A model generated the notes under the pieces. It made no database searches, was not told where the DNA came from, and was given only the letters and a program-made list of their open reading frames with translations. This document shows, in pieces, positions 1 to 8,175 of a stretch of 22,869 nt of DNA. Position 1 is the stretch's first letter. Every line of letters starts with the position of its first letter. This stretch comes from Barthelona sp. PAP020 (Eukaryota > Metamonada: BaSk clade), in assembly GCA_040182905.1 (NCBI GenBank), contig JARQWU010000170.1:1-22869 (forward strand), in the 5' to 3' direction. The position numbers and the translations under genes are program-made.

Positions 1-36
1 GCCAGGATTCAAATTCAAGGCTTTCCCAACTACTCA

Positions 37-156
37 TTTCAATAACACACCGTATATAAAAGCTTTCGTATACCTTTTCTTGTACCTAACGTGAAAATTC
101 AATAACACACCGTATATAAAAGCTTTCGCAAACCTTTTCTTGTACCTGACGTGAAA
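37..156. repeat. 60-bp tandem repeat, two copies
   Basis: Two head-to-tail copies with a period of exactly 60 bases (about 37-96 and 97-156). They differ at only a few positions (for example gtatacc/gcaaacc and ctaac/ctgac). Each contains the TATA-like string TATATAAAAG and the motif AATAACACACCG. The array lies just past the 3' side of the tRNA-Cys and near the left edge, so more copies may lie outside. No ORF runs through it. It could be part of a longer satellite or a duplicated promoter-like element; the sequence does not decide between these. Confidence 0.9.
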
Positions 157-204
157 TGAAACTATTCTCAGTTTTCAGAGTCTCGATCCTCGTGATGTAT
201 TTAT

Positions 205-214
205 AAAATGAAAA
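205..214 (-). terminator. Pol III T-run terminator of tRNA-Cys
   Basis: Right after the tRNA discriminator base the minus strand reads TTTT, CA, TTTT. Runs of four or more T in the non-template strand are the standard RNA polymerase III stop. Confidence 0.75.
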
Positions 215-286
215 AGCGAGTAACCAGAGTTGAACTGATGACCCACGGATTTGCAATCCGATGCTCTACCACTGAGCTATACTCGC
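215..286 (-). tRNA. tRNA-Cys (anticodon GCA)
   Basis: The minus strand folds as a complete cloverleaf: a perfect 7-bp acceptor stem (GCGAGTA with TACTCGC), a 4-bp D stem GCTC/GAGC around loop AGTGGTA, an anticodon loop TTGCAAA giving anticodon GCA, a 5-base variable loop, and a T stem ATCAG/CTGGT around loop TTCAACT. The outermost anticodon-stem pair is a T-T mismatch and the T stem has one T-G pair. The base after the acceptor stem (position 215) is T, which matches the U73 discriminator expected for cysteine tRNA. There is no intron and CCA is not encoded. The A and B boxes lie in the usual D-arm and T-arm positions. Confidence 0.95.
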
Positions 287-1017
287 TACAAAATGTTAAA
301 AGGAATTATTGGAGTTAGAAAGTAAACACGTTTTGTAATGAAACTAATAATGCGATTATATTTTTGATCTTTGTTAATTTTCAAGTAAATTTTTAAAAAA
401 TAGAAATAATTAATCATAAATTGATAATTGATTAGATTATAAAAATATTTAAATTAAGTGGCTGCAATTGAATCTTAATCATCAAATATGAAAATTTTGG
501 AAAAATTTTCCATTCCTATTTTTTTGTATTTTTGCAAAAGTAAAATTTTAAATTTTAAATTTTATCTTGGAAAATTTAAAGTTTTTCAACAGATCAATCG
601 GGCCTCGAAAGCCATTAACCAAATAACAGTATTTTCTTTTATTCACTCGTACGCATAGTGCTTCTTGGCTTGGAAATAAACTTTTCTCTGTTTAAAAAAA
701 TTCTGCTATCATTTAAAGCAAAAGTAATAATTTTGAGGTTTAGTTGTGCCACTATTTTTGTTAACAAAAAAAATCAAACTGAAAGAACTAGTTTCCTTAA
801 ATTTTAATCACAAAAAATGAGTAGCTGAATTTGAATCTTGCTCATTAAGTGTGATAATTTTGGAGAGAAGTTTTCTATTCCCATTTCTTTGATTTTTTGC
901 AAAAACAAAAGAAGAGTTAAAATTTTTGCCAATAAAACATAAACTTGCAAATAATACATGATACTTCTGTTGTAAGTTTGTAGAATTTCTGAAATGAACA
1001 AAAAAAAAAGGCAAATT
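287..1017. other. AT-rich intergenic region
   Basis: No convincing gene is visible in these roughly 730 bases. Short ORFs of 65-68 codons occur on the minus strand near 804-1014, but their codons look random and the related copy at 456-556 has gaps that break the frame. A less AT-rich island at about 590-680 contains the small hairpin GGC-CTCGAAA-GCC; I could not match it to a known small RNA. The stretch holds the 3' end signals of the AP endonuclease gene, the upstream side of the tRNA gene, and a diverged direct repeat. Confidence 0.6.
456..926. repeat. Diverged direct repeat (456-556 and 816-926)
   Basis: The segments at about 456-556 and 816-926 align over their whole length. Shared landmarks in the same order are AGCTG/GGCTGC, TTGAATCTT, ATAATTTTGGA/AAAATTTTGGA, TTCTATTCCCATTT/TTCCATTCCTATTT, and TTTTTTGCAAAA/TTTTTGCAAAA. 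Several small gaps, including a net 2-base one, mean no reading frame is preserved. The copies are about 360 bases apart. This is either an old duplication of non-coding DNA or remains of a decayed element. Confidence 0.65.
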
Positions 1018-1022
1018 TTATT
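1017..1022 (-). promoter_or_regulatory. AATAAA overlapping the stop codon of the AP endonuclease gene
   Basis: On the minus strand the last codons read GAA GAA TAA AAT, so an AATAAA hexamer includes the stop codon itself. Such overlap would give a very short 3' UTR. Chance occurrence in AT-rich DNA cannot be excluded. Confidence 0.4.
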
Positions 1023-2352
1023 CTTCTTCAGTCAAATCGATAAAGCTTTTTAAAAGTTGGATTTGTTCAATCCAAGTGGAAGATTCTTGAGGTGTCTCCA
1101 AAATTAACGGTATTCCTCTCAATCTTGGATCATTCATGATACATTTAAAGGGTTCTAAACCGATGTAACCCTTACCTAGATCGGCATGATTGTCTCGATG
1201 ACTTCCTAATTCCGTTTTAGAATCATTAAGATGCATTCCAAGTAAGTAGTTAATACCTATACTGTTGTCAAATCGTTGAATGACTTCAAACCATTTCTCT
1301 TTAGTGGATATGTCATATCCTGCTTCGAATATGTGAGCAGTATCCAAACAAACACCAACTCTGTGCTTTTCTTTGACTTTATTCAATATCCGAGCCATAT
1401 CATTGAAATCGCCACCTAACTTTGCTGAATGTTTTTCGTTTTTCTTCTTTTTTGATCCTGCTGTCAATTCCAACACTAAAATGATCTCAGGCACAACCTC
1501 ATGAATTGCATTTATTGCTTTGCCAACATTATCTATTCCTTCCTCATATGTACATTCACTTTTAGTGGATCCAGGGTGAAAATTATAATATTTGAGTCCT
1601 AAGTCATGTATTCTTTGACATTCCCAAATCATTGTGTCAACAGACTTGTCCCAAGCTTCCTGATCAGGATTTGTGGGGTTTACCAGGTAGCATGAATGAG
1701 GCAAAATGGCATCCACTTCAATGTTTGATTCTTTTCTTAAAATTTGAAAAACTTCTTTTTCTTCAATTTCTTTGTATTTACCACTCATTTTTTTCCAATC
1801 TCTGCCACTCCAACTTCTTGCATTCTTAATAAAACATGCACAAGCATTTGCACCAATGTTGATAGTATTCAAAATTGAATCATGATATCCATTTGTGATC
1901 CCAACATGTGCACCAATGTAAAAAGGTTTGTTTATACGTTCGGATACTGGTAAACCACCTTTTGTCATTCTATAAGTCAATCGACGTGGACAATAAGAAT
2001 TTTTAGGCACATAATCTGTAATTTCAATAACGTTTGAACCAATATTTTCAAGTTTAACAGATTTAATCTTTTCTTCTTCTTCTTCTTCTTCTTCTTCTTC
2101 TTCTTCTTTCACATCTTCTTCTTTTGTCTTTGGACTTTCAATTTTAGGTTCTTTTTTTGATTCATTTAAAGAAGAATCATTTGATGCAAAAACGTGTCCA
2201 ATTATTTCTTCCTTTTCTTCCTTTTCTTCCTTTTCACTTACTTTTTCATCTTCTTCTTTTAAATTGACATCATTGGTGTCAATTTTTTCATTCGTATTTG
2301 ATTTGTCCATTAAAATTGGTTGATTGAAAGAAAAAAATACTTTTTTCTTCAT
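1018..2352 (-). CDS. Endonuclease IV-type AP endonuclease (Apn1/Nfo family) with acidic N-terminal extension
   Basis: This predicted 444-aa enzyme should cleave DNA 5' of abasic sites in base excision repair, using three metal ions in a TIM barrel. All nine metal ligands known from E. coli Nfo have visible equivalents: H219 (LPHS), H259 (NFHPGS), E295 (LELTAG), D337 and H340 (CLDTAH), H373 (GMHLNDSK), D387 and H389 (HRDNHADLG), and E419 (LILETP). The catalytic domain starts near residue 144 (GAHVGITNG). The first ~115 residues have no Nfo counterpart: they are rich in Glu and Lys, with a run of twelve Glu encoded by a GAA microsatellite and EKEEKEEKEE repeats, and are probably disordered. M15 is a possible alternative start. 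A 109-bp divergent spacer separates it from the dephospho-CoA kinase gene. Confidence 0.93.
   Translation of the reverse strand: MKKKVFFSFNQPILMDKSNTNEKIDTNDVNLKEEDEKVSEKEEKEEKEEIIGHVFASNDSSLNESKKEPKIESPKTKEEDVKEEEEEEEEEEEEKIKSVKLENIGSNVIEITDYVPKNSYCPRRLTYRMTKGGLPVSERINKPFYIGAHVGITNGYHDSILNTINIGANACACFIKNARSWSGRDWKKMSGKYKEIEEKEVFQILRKESNIEVDAILPHSCYLVNPTNPDQEAWDKSVDTMIWECQRIHDLGLKYYNFHPGSTKSECTYEEGIDNVGKAINAIHEVVPEIILVLELTAGSKKKKNEKHSAKLGGDFNDMARILNKVKEKHRVGVCLDTAHIFEAGYDISTKEKWFEVIQRFDNSIGINYLLGMHLNDSKTELGSHRDNHADLGKGYIGLEPFKCIMNDPRLRGIPLILETPQESSTWIEQIQLLKSFIDLTEEE
2066..2240. repeat. GAA/TTC microsatellite and 9-base repeat inside the AP endonuclease gene
   Basis: A pure TTC run of more than 12 units (about 2071-2108, plus strand) encodes the poly-Glu tract. 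At about 2207-2237 a separate CCTTTTCTT-type 9-base repeat encodes Lys-Glu-Glu units. Both keep the reading frame, so they can change length without breaking the gene. Confidence 0.85.
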
Positions 2353-2461
2353 TTTTCATTAAAATTCTAACTATCATTTGATTTAAAATGATTTTCAGCA
2401 TAAACAGAATGATGTGTTTCTTTTGATGGAGTAGAGATAAATAATCTTAAATATTTTTTCA
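2353..2461. promoter_or_regulatory. Divergent intergenic promoter region
   Basis: These 109 bases lie between the start codons of the AP endonuclease (minus) and dephospho-CoA kinase (plus) genes, so both promoters must be here. It is AT-rich, with a T6CA stretch directly before the plus-strand ATG. No clear TATA element stands out. Confidence 0.55.
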
Positions 2462-3184
2462 ATGTGGAGACAATTTGTCAATATATATGGAATAACTGGA
2501 GGATTAGCGACTGGAAAAAGCACTTGTTTGAAGATATTGAAGAAACGAGGTTTACCTGTTGTACACAATGATGAAGTTTTTCAAAAATTGTGTAAAAAAG
2601 GAAGAAAATTGTATGATTTATTGACAAAAAGTGTTGATGAAGACATAATAACAAAAGATAAAAAAGAGATTGATGTTAATAAATTGGAAACTGTCTTTTC
2701 TAAACAACCAGGACTTAGGTTTAAGATGCAGGAAATGATTAATGGTTTGGTATTTACTGAAATGGAAAGACAAACCAAACTTTTGTTTTATCGAGGGCAT
2801 TTTCATATTGTTTGGGATGTACCTCTTTTATTTGAGTCAGGAATATTGAGTTATTACGATAAAATAATCACTATAGCCTGTGAAAAAAACAAGCAAATGT
2901 TGAGATTAATGACAAAACACAGTTTGAAACCTCATGAAGCTGAAAATAAATTAAAGAGTGAGTTAACTTTACAAACAAAAATTAACAATGCGGATTTTGT
3001 CCTTTATAATGATGAAACTATTGAAATTTTTGAAAAAAAAGTTGATTCAATGATAAGGACATTGTTTACACTGTCTTTAACAAAAAGTCTTAAAATTTTT
3101 TTAATTCTTTTTGTTTTGATGTTTGTTTTAGCAATAAATTATATCTCAAAGAATGAATCAGGCATCAAAATTTTCAATTTGTAA
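2462..3184 (+). CDS. Dephospho-CoA kinase with C-terminal membrane anchor
   Basis: The 240-aa product should phosphorylate dephospho-CoA at the 3'-OH of its ribose, the last step of coenzyme A synthesis. Visible CoaE-family features are the P-loop GGLATGKST (residues 13-21), the motif WDVPLLFESG (118-127), and the NADFVLYND segment near 176-184. In place of the usual VIDAD motif it has VVHNDE, and the lid helix is poorer in Arg than typical members. Residues 209-228 form one strongly hydrophobic segment followed by a short polar tail, which suggests a tail-anchored protein on an organelle or ER membrane. The length without this tail fits the family. The ATG is preceded by a T-rich stretch, and the next gene (phosphoglucomutase) converges on it. 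Confidence 0.9.
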   Translation: MWRQFVNIYGITGGLATGKSTCLKILKKRGLPVVHNDEVFQKLCKKGRKLYDLLTKSVDEDIITKDKKEIDVNKLETVFSKQPGLRFKMQEMINGLVFTEMERQTKLLFYRGHFHIVWDVPLLFESGILSYYDKIITIACEKNKQMLRLMTKHSLKPHEAENKLKSELTLQTKINNADFVLYNDETIEIFEKKVDSMIRTLFTLSLTKSLKIFLILFVLMFVLAINYISKNESGIKIFNL

Positions 3185-3283
3185 ATTATTTTTCATTTTT
3201 TTGTTGAAGAATCTGAAAAAAAAATACACACACATATAATGTTCTTTTACATTTAAGACATGAGGCAATCAATACATAAAAAG

Positions 3284-3289
3284 AATAAA
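3284..3289 (+). promoter_or_regulatory. Possible AATAAA poly(A) signal, dephospho-CoA kinase gene
   Basis: AATAAA lies about 100 bases after the stop codon and just before the end of the converging phosphoglucomutase gene. The 109-base gap must hold both 3' ends. Confidence 0.35.
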
Positions 3290-3293
3290 AATC

Positions 3294-4955
3294 TCAAGTA
3301 ATAACGGTAGGGCCATTTCTTTCAATGTCGACATGTAAATCAGTTGCTTCTAAAATAGCTTTGATGAAAGTGTCAAGGGATGGAACATCACCACTTTGAA
3401 TAACTTCTTTTGGAACAAAATTCTCAACATACAATCTTATTGTTGCACCAGAAGATCCAGTACCAGATTGTCTAAAAACGAATCTTGATCCATCCACAAA
3501 GGTGAATAACCATCCTTGTTTATCAGCGACACTTCCATCAACAGGATCTGTAAATGACCAATTTTCAATGGTCTTAACTTCAAATCCTTCAATTACAAAG
3601 GTTTCAGGATTTTCAATATAATTATCCAATTTATCAAAGAAGATTTTAGCTTTTTCTGATGGCACATTTTCATAATCATAACGAGTAAACAAACAACGTC
3701 CATATTTACTGAACATTGCTTCTAATATTTCTCTCACAATCTCAGGATGATCCTTTGGATCTTCATCTCCCAAAAATTTGCTGATGACTGAAAGCCAACA
3801 AAGAGTAGCCCAAATTCCATCTTTTTCACGAATATGACTGGAAGAAGTACCAAAAGACTCTTCAGCACACATAGAGATGCGTTTGTCTTCCATTAAATTT
3901 ACAAAATACTTCCAACCAGTTGGAACATCATAAACTGGAAGACCACAACCAATAGCAACAAGATCAACAGCATGACTAGTAGGCATTGATCGGGCAACAC
4001 CATAGAAAACATCTCTAAAATAAGGAATAGAATCACGATGTTCAACAATGACTGCAGCAGAATCTCCAGGAGATACAAAACAACGAGCACCATGAACCAA
4101 ATTCCTATCGCCATCACCATCACTTGCAAAACCAATATGAGGGGCATCAACAGCATTCATTCTTCTAACAAGTTCAGCTGCATACTCAAGATTGGGATCA
4201 GGGTGACAACCACCAAAATCGGGTAATGGACGTGTTCTCAATAATTGATTCATAGGTACACCTAATAATTGATGGAAAATACGAACTGCATAAGGACCAG
4301 TAACACCATGCATAGCATCAAAATAAACAGATAACCCTTTTGAAATTGTATTGCGCATGGTATCAAAATCAAAAAGTTCCTGCATCAGTTCAACATAGTC
4401 TTTAACAGGATCAACAATAGTGACTTTAAAACCCTCAAAATCATAGACAGTGGGAATTGATAAATCAATATCGTCAAATGTACCTTCATTAAATTGTCTA
4501 ATTTCCTGAGAAATTCTAAAAATCTCATCAGTAAGAGAAGAAGGAGCAGGGCCTCCTGTGGCAGGATTGAATTTAATTCCAAAATCGCCATCAATTCCAC
4601 CAGGATTATGTGAAGCTGTAAGGATGACACCACCATACAAATTGTTCTTAATAATCATATGGGATAAAGCAGGAGTTGAAAAAATTCCATTTTGGCCAAC
4701 GATGACTTCACCAATACGATTTCCAGCACAGACTTTAATGACTTTTTGGATTACGACATCAGAATAATACCTTCCATCACCACCAATTACTAAGGTTTTT
4801 CCTTCATAATCATTGGGTAAAGCATCAAATAAAGATTGAATAAAATTCTCAACATAACTGGTTTGAGTCCAAACTTGAGTTTTTTGTCTCAAACCTGAAG
4901 TTCCAGGTTTTTGATTGAAATAAGGTCTTGTTTTTCTTATTTTGATTTCTACCAT
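3294..4955 (-). CDS. Phosphoglucomutase (alpha-D-phosphohexomutase family)
   Basis: The 553-aa enzyme interconverts glucose 1-phosphate and glucose 6-phosphate in the cytosol, linking glycogen and nucleotide-sugar metabolism to glycolysis. In order it shows KPGTSGLRQKT near the N-terminus, the phosphoserine loop TASHNPGG (Ser115), the Mg-binding loop DGDGDRN (about 279-285), the sugar-binding motif EESFG (about 365-369) followed by HIREKDGIW, and the phosphate-binding loop RQSGTGSSGATIRLY (about 495-509). The length is that of eukaryotic PGM1. The reading frame continues upstream to an ATG at 5021, but I chose the ATG ending at 4955 because MVEIKI joins directly to the conserved domain, while the extra 22 residues show no family similarity. 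Confidence 0.95.
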   Translation of the reverse strand: MVEIKIRKTRPYFNQKPGTSGLRQKTQVWTQTSYVENFIQSLFDALPNDYEGKTLVIGGDGRYYSDVVIQKVIKVCAGNRIGEVIVGQNGIFSTPALSHMIIKNNLYGGVILTASHNPGGIDGDFGIKFNPATGGPAPSSLTDEIFRISQEIRQFNEGTFDDIDLSIPTVYDFEGFKVTIVDPVKDYVELMQELFDFDTMRNTISKGLSVYFDAMHGVTGPYAVRIFHQLLGVPMNQLLRTRPLPDFGGCHPDPNLEYAAELVRRMNAVDAPHIGFASDGDGDRNLVHGARCFVSPGDSAAVIVEHRDSIPYFRDVFYGVARSMPTSHAVDLVAIGCGLPVYDVPTGWKYFVNLMEDKRISMCAEESFGTSSSHIREKDGIWATLCWLSVISKFLGDEDPKDHPEIVREILEAMFSKYGRCLFTRYDYENVPSEKAKIFFDKLDNYIENPETFVIEGFEVKTIENWSFTDPVDGSVADKQGWLFTFVDGSRFVFRQSGTGSSGATIRLYVENFVPKEVIQSGDVPSLDTFIKAILEATDLHVDIERNGPTVIT

Positions 4956-5193
4956 TTTGAAAGAAAAAAAAATTTGAATGGAATTTGAGATTTTGAGAAA
5001 GTGATCTTGTTGAGATTGCATTCAAATCACAATTTTTGATTTCATGCACATTTGTTGTTTTATTATCTAAATTTAAATAATATTAATAACAAAATGAAGT
5101 TATAATAATCCAAGAAAGCTGTTATAAATGCCTTTTTATTCGATGTTTTTGAATTTTTTCTTTTTTTGAACGACGTCACCTTATCAAAAGAAA
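4956..5193. promoter_or_regulatory. Divergent promoter region, phosphoglucomutase and C2-ankyrin genes
   Basis: 238 bases separate the two start codons. The segment is AT-rich, with TAAATTTAAATAATATTAATAA near 5068-5089 as the most AT-only stretch. The palindrome GACGTC (5172-5177), part of a CRE-like TGACGTCG on the minus strand, lies about 17 bases before the C2-ankyrin ATG. Whether it binds anything is unknown. Confidence 0.45.
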
Positions 5194-7776
5194 ATGAATG
5201 AAGAAAACTACAGATTTTCTGTATGTCTATCTCAAATAGCAGGGAAAGATTTGGCAGTATGTGATGCGTCTGGAACTTCCGATCCATTTATTGAAATATC
5301 GTTGCCGAATGGTATGAGTTTGCGAACGACAACATTGTATAAGAATTTGAATCCGACTTTTTCGGAGGTGTTTCAATTTGAGCTCAGTCTTACCTTGCAA
5401 CAGATTTTGAATGATCATTTGTTGATAAGTGTATATGACGAAGATGCTCTTCACAATTGTTTGATAGGATTGGTGAATGTTCCTTACAGTTATTTGATTG
5501 CTGGACCGATCTGGCATAATTTGCCTTTGATGAGTCCAGAAAACTTGAATGTCAATGGAAGGCTGATTTTTAATGCCACTTTCACCCAAATCACCACATC
5601 ATACTTGATTGTTTCGGATGCATTTTATCATCATCCCTGGGAACTTAACAGTGGTGAACGTGGCAGCTACAAGTTTAAAATCAATGTTAAAGTACCTAAT
5701 TCATTTGATGTGTGCAACATTGATGAAGATAAGTTGCCTAAACGTATCAGATTGCGTTATTTTCAGTTGGGAAAGCTGTTCACGTCTTCAGCCATTCTTG
5801 AAATTAGCTTTGATGATGAGGTGCTTTTGGAACACTCCATTTCATTTGAAAATTTGTTGAGGGCCATTCAGAATCAGGAGACTGTTCGCAGAAGCTTTTC
5901 TCTGAGCGATTTGGGGCTTGAAGAACCTGATGAGACTCGGGACGCGGCAGAGAAATTGTCCATCACATTGAGAATTGGGTTTAGCGACCTGCCAGTTTTC
6001 ATCAATTCTCAATCTGGAGTTCACGATGTCAATGGCATCGTGGGTATGCTGGATCCTGTGCCCTTCAATTGGATGATGTCTTTTGGTGATTTGGAAAGGA
6101 TGAAGCTGGAAGATCAAAGGCTTCCTCAAATTTTAGCCCCCGTAAAGTTGTACATGCCCACGTTTGTTGCATGTAAACCGGAATCCGGTGGTGTTGTTGA
6201 GGAGCCAACAACGGAGGATACTGAATTCTGGAAGGATTTGATCACAGAGGACATCGACATTGAGGCCATTGAAAAGCCGATTGATCCCAATAAAAAGGAT
6301 AGACTGGGCAATTCTGCTCTTCATTTGGCGTGTGAAAAGGGAAGTGTTGTAGCTTTGGAGAGGTTGATTCATTTTGGCGTGTTGTTGGAGTTGCCGAACG
6401 ATTCTGGAAAATTGCCGCTGGTGTTGGCAATTGAAAATGATCATTTGGAGATTCTTAAGATTTTGCTGGACCAGAATGTCAGCACCAAGTTAGACCGTGA
6501 AGACGGATTTTCAATTCTACATTTGGCCGTTATGCACGGTAGCTTTGAGCTTATTGAGTTTTTGTTGGACAGAGGCATGAATGCAAATGACACGACTCCA
6601 AACGGCATTGTTCCTTTTCATGTTTTGGCGGATCGTGCTGATTTGACAAGCGACGAATGCGCAAGAATTGCTAATGCGCTTGTCGACAGGATGGGCCAGT
6701 TCGATGTGTCGGATAATCGTGGTAATTCTCCATTGGCATATGCCTGTATGAAGAATAATCATTCTTATGTTGATTGGTTGGTAAACCATGGTGGATCAGT
6801 TGATTTCATCAATCATGAAAGCCAGTCTCCCTTGTACTTGGCATTCAAGCACGATTCTTTTGATTGTATCGAGTTGTTGAGGAACAAGGCTAATTCCGCA
6901 CTGGTCAACATCTATGGGCGAAACCAATTGCACATAAGCTGCCTGAACAATGAACCAAAGGTTTGTAGGTTTTTGTTAGATACTTTCAGCGATGAGCAAA
7001 TAGCACATGTCGACAATTTTGGCAAATCTGCCTTTTACTATGCAGTTGAAGTTGATGCCTACGATTGTATGTGTCTTTTTGTGGACCACGACGTTCCATG
7101 GAGCAACATCATTGATCGCAAGAGAGAAACGGTATTACACAAATTCAGTTCCCACAATGACTTGCAGCGTATCCAAAAAATCATAAAGGAAACACCAATA
7201 TTGGGCAATTATCGTAATTCAAGGGGAAAACTGGCCATTTGGAATGCTTGTTACAGCAATAATTTGGAGATTGCTAGGTACTTTATTGATGAGGGTATGC
7301 ATTTAGTAGACGTGCCTAATATTTATGATGCTATTTTGGATCAACATCCTGAAACCATAAAACTTTTATATAAACTGGGAAAGCCACTACCAACAGGATT
7401 GATTCATTTCATTGTCAAGAGAAATGATGTGGCTGCCTTAAAAGAAGTGTTAGACCTCGTTTCCAGTGAATATTTTAAAGAGGAAGACTTGCCAAACGTC
7501 AATTTGGATGAGATAGATTCATTGGGATATCCGCCATTATATTACAGCATTCAAAGTTCAAACGTCGAAATTACTGAACTTTTGTTGGAAGCAGGCGCCA
7601 ATCCTCACTTTTTTGTTGGTCAGCTAAACTCTTTGGAGTTCGCTCAAAGTCTAATTGAACCAGAATCCACAGTACATTTGGATGACATGAACAAAAATTT
7701 AAAGCCAAAGTTGTTTGAGGCAACATCAGTCATAGAAAACGTGGATGTGAAACGCTCAGACTGCCAGTATCAATAA
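5194..7776 (+). CDS. C2 domain-ankyrin repeat protein
   Basis: This 860-aa protein begins with a C2 domain (about residues 7-115). It shows the typical KDLAVCDASGTSDPFIEI segment, a NPTFSEVFQFEL strand and the acidic VYDEDALHNCLIG loop, so Ca2+-dependent phospholipid binding is plausible. A middle part (about 116-365) of mixed strand and helix is not recognised. From about residue 368 (DRLGNSALHLACEKGSVVALERLI) to about 835 there are roughly a dozen ankyrin repeats, clear at both ends and degenerate in the middle. No catalytic domain or membrane segment is seen. It probably acts as a membrane-recruited scaffold, which is inference. Its base composition is markedly richer in G and C than the gene that follows. 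Confidence 0.88.
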   Translation: MNEENYRFSVCLSQIAGKDLAVCDASGTSDPFIEISLPNGMSLRTTTLYKNLNPTFSEVFQFELSLTLQQILNDHLLISVYDEDALHNCLIGLVNVPYSYLIAGPIWHNLPLMSPENLNVNGRLIFNATFTQITTSYLIVSDAFYHHPWELNSGERGSYKFKINVKVPNSFDVCNIDEDKLPKRIRLRYFQLGKLFTSSAILEISFDDEVLLEHSISFENLLRAIQNQETVRRSFSLSDLGLEEPDETRDAAEKLSITLRIGFSDLPVFINSQSGVHDVNGIVGMLDPVPFNWMMSFGDLERMKLEDQRLPQILAPVKLYMPTFVACKPESGGVVEEPTTEDTEFWKDLITEDIDIEAIEKPIDPNKKDRLGNSALHLACEKGSVVALERLIHFGVLLELPNDSGKLPLVLAIENDHLEILKILLDQNVSTKLDREDGFSILHLAVMHGSFELIEFLLDRGMNANDTTPNGIVPFHVLADRADLTSDECARIANALVDRMGQFDVSDNRGNSPLAYACMKNNHSYVDWLVNHGGSVDFINHESQSPLYLAFKHDSFDCIELLRNKANSALVNIYGRNQLHISCLNNEPKVCRFLLDTFSDEQIAHVDNFGKSAFYYAVEVDAYDCMCLFVDHDVPWSNIIDRKRETVLHKFSSHNDLQRIQKIIKETPILGNYRNSRGKLAIWNACYSNNLEIARYFIDEGMHLVDVPNIYDAILDQHPETIKLLYKLGKPLPTGLIHFIVKRNDVAALKEVLDLVSSEYFKEEDLPNVNLDEIDSLGYPPLYYSIQSSNVEITELLLEAGANPHFFVGQLNSLEFAQSLIEPESTVHLDDMNKNLKPKLFEATSVIENVDVKRSDCQYQ

Positions 7777-8175
7777 GTCAGACATGTGTGTGTTTATGTG
7801 TCGTGTTTTCCAAATGTTCCTTTTGAGTTCGCTCTTGTATTTTCTCCTATTTATACATAGTCGTTTTTGTAGCACAATAAAATCAAACGTTTGTAAAATA
7901 ATAATAGTTTTGTGTTTCTTTTTTTATTGCTTATTATGAATATTAATTATGCACTATAAACTTATATAATATTAAGTTGATAATAAAGAAACAGGAAAAT
8001 TTTTGTTGAAATTTTATTTAGCAATAAATGATCGTATATTCTTTTTGATGATGTACACTTTATTTTTATTAATATAAATGAGAGACTGAAAATAAAAGTG
8101 AGAATGAAAAAAAGAAGAAAATTTTTAATTAACATTTATTACCCACTTAAAACATGTGATTGAAAGAAATTATCC
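7777..8175. other. AT-rich intergenic region
   Basis: About 400 bases between two genes on the same strand. No ORF of interest or RNA gene is visible. It starts with the C2-ankyrin 3' UTR and its probable AATAAA signal, followed by very AT-rich DNA leading to the start of the next gene. Confidence 0.6.
7876..7881 (+). promoter_or_regulatory. Probable AATAAA poly(A) signal of the C2-ankyrin gene
   Basis: AATAAA about 100 bases after the stop codon, in an otherwise mixed-composition 3' UTR. A further AATAAA occurs near 7983. Confidence 0.45.

Noticed and set aside
1-40. tRNA-like string on the minus strand at the left edge (AGTTGGGAAAGC and TTTGAATCC resemble A and B boxes).
   Set aside because: The two boxes are only about 8 bases apart, and no anticodon or T stem pairs. 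It is probably chance.
804-1014. Two overlapping minus-strand ORFs of 65-68 codons.
   Set aside because: They lie in a diverged repeat whose other copy is frame-broken, have no recognisable domain, and overlap each other in different frames.
2041-2240. CRISPR-like or satellite array.
   Set aside because: The short repeats are in-frame Glu/Lys microsatellites in a real gene; there are no spacers.
4957-5021. Upstream ATG extending phosphoglucomutase by 22 residues.
   Set aside because: The extension shows no family similarity and is not a clear targeting peptide; the second Met fits the conserved N-terminus.
5170-5180. CRE-like palindrome GACGTC before the C2-ankyrin start.
   Set aside because: A single short palindrome with no second copy is not enough to call a regulatory site.
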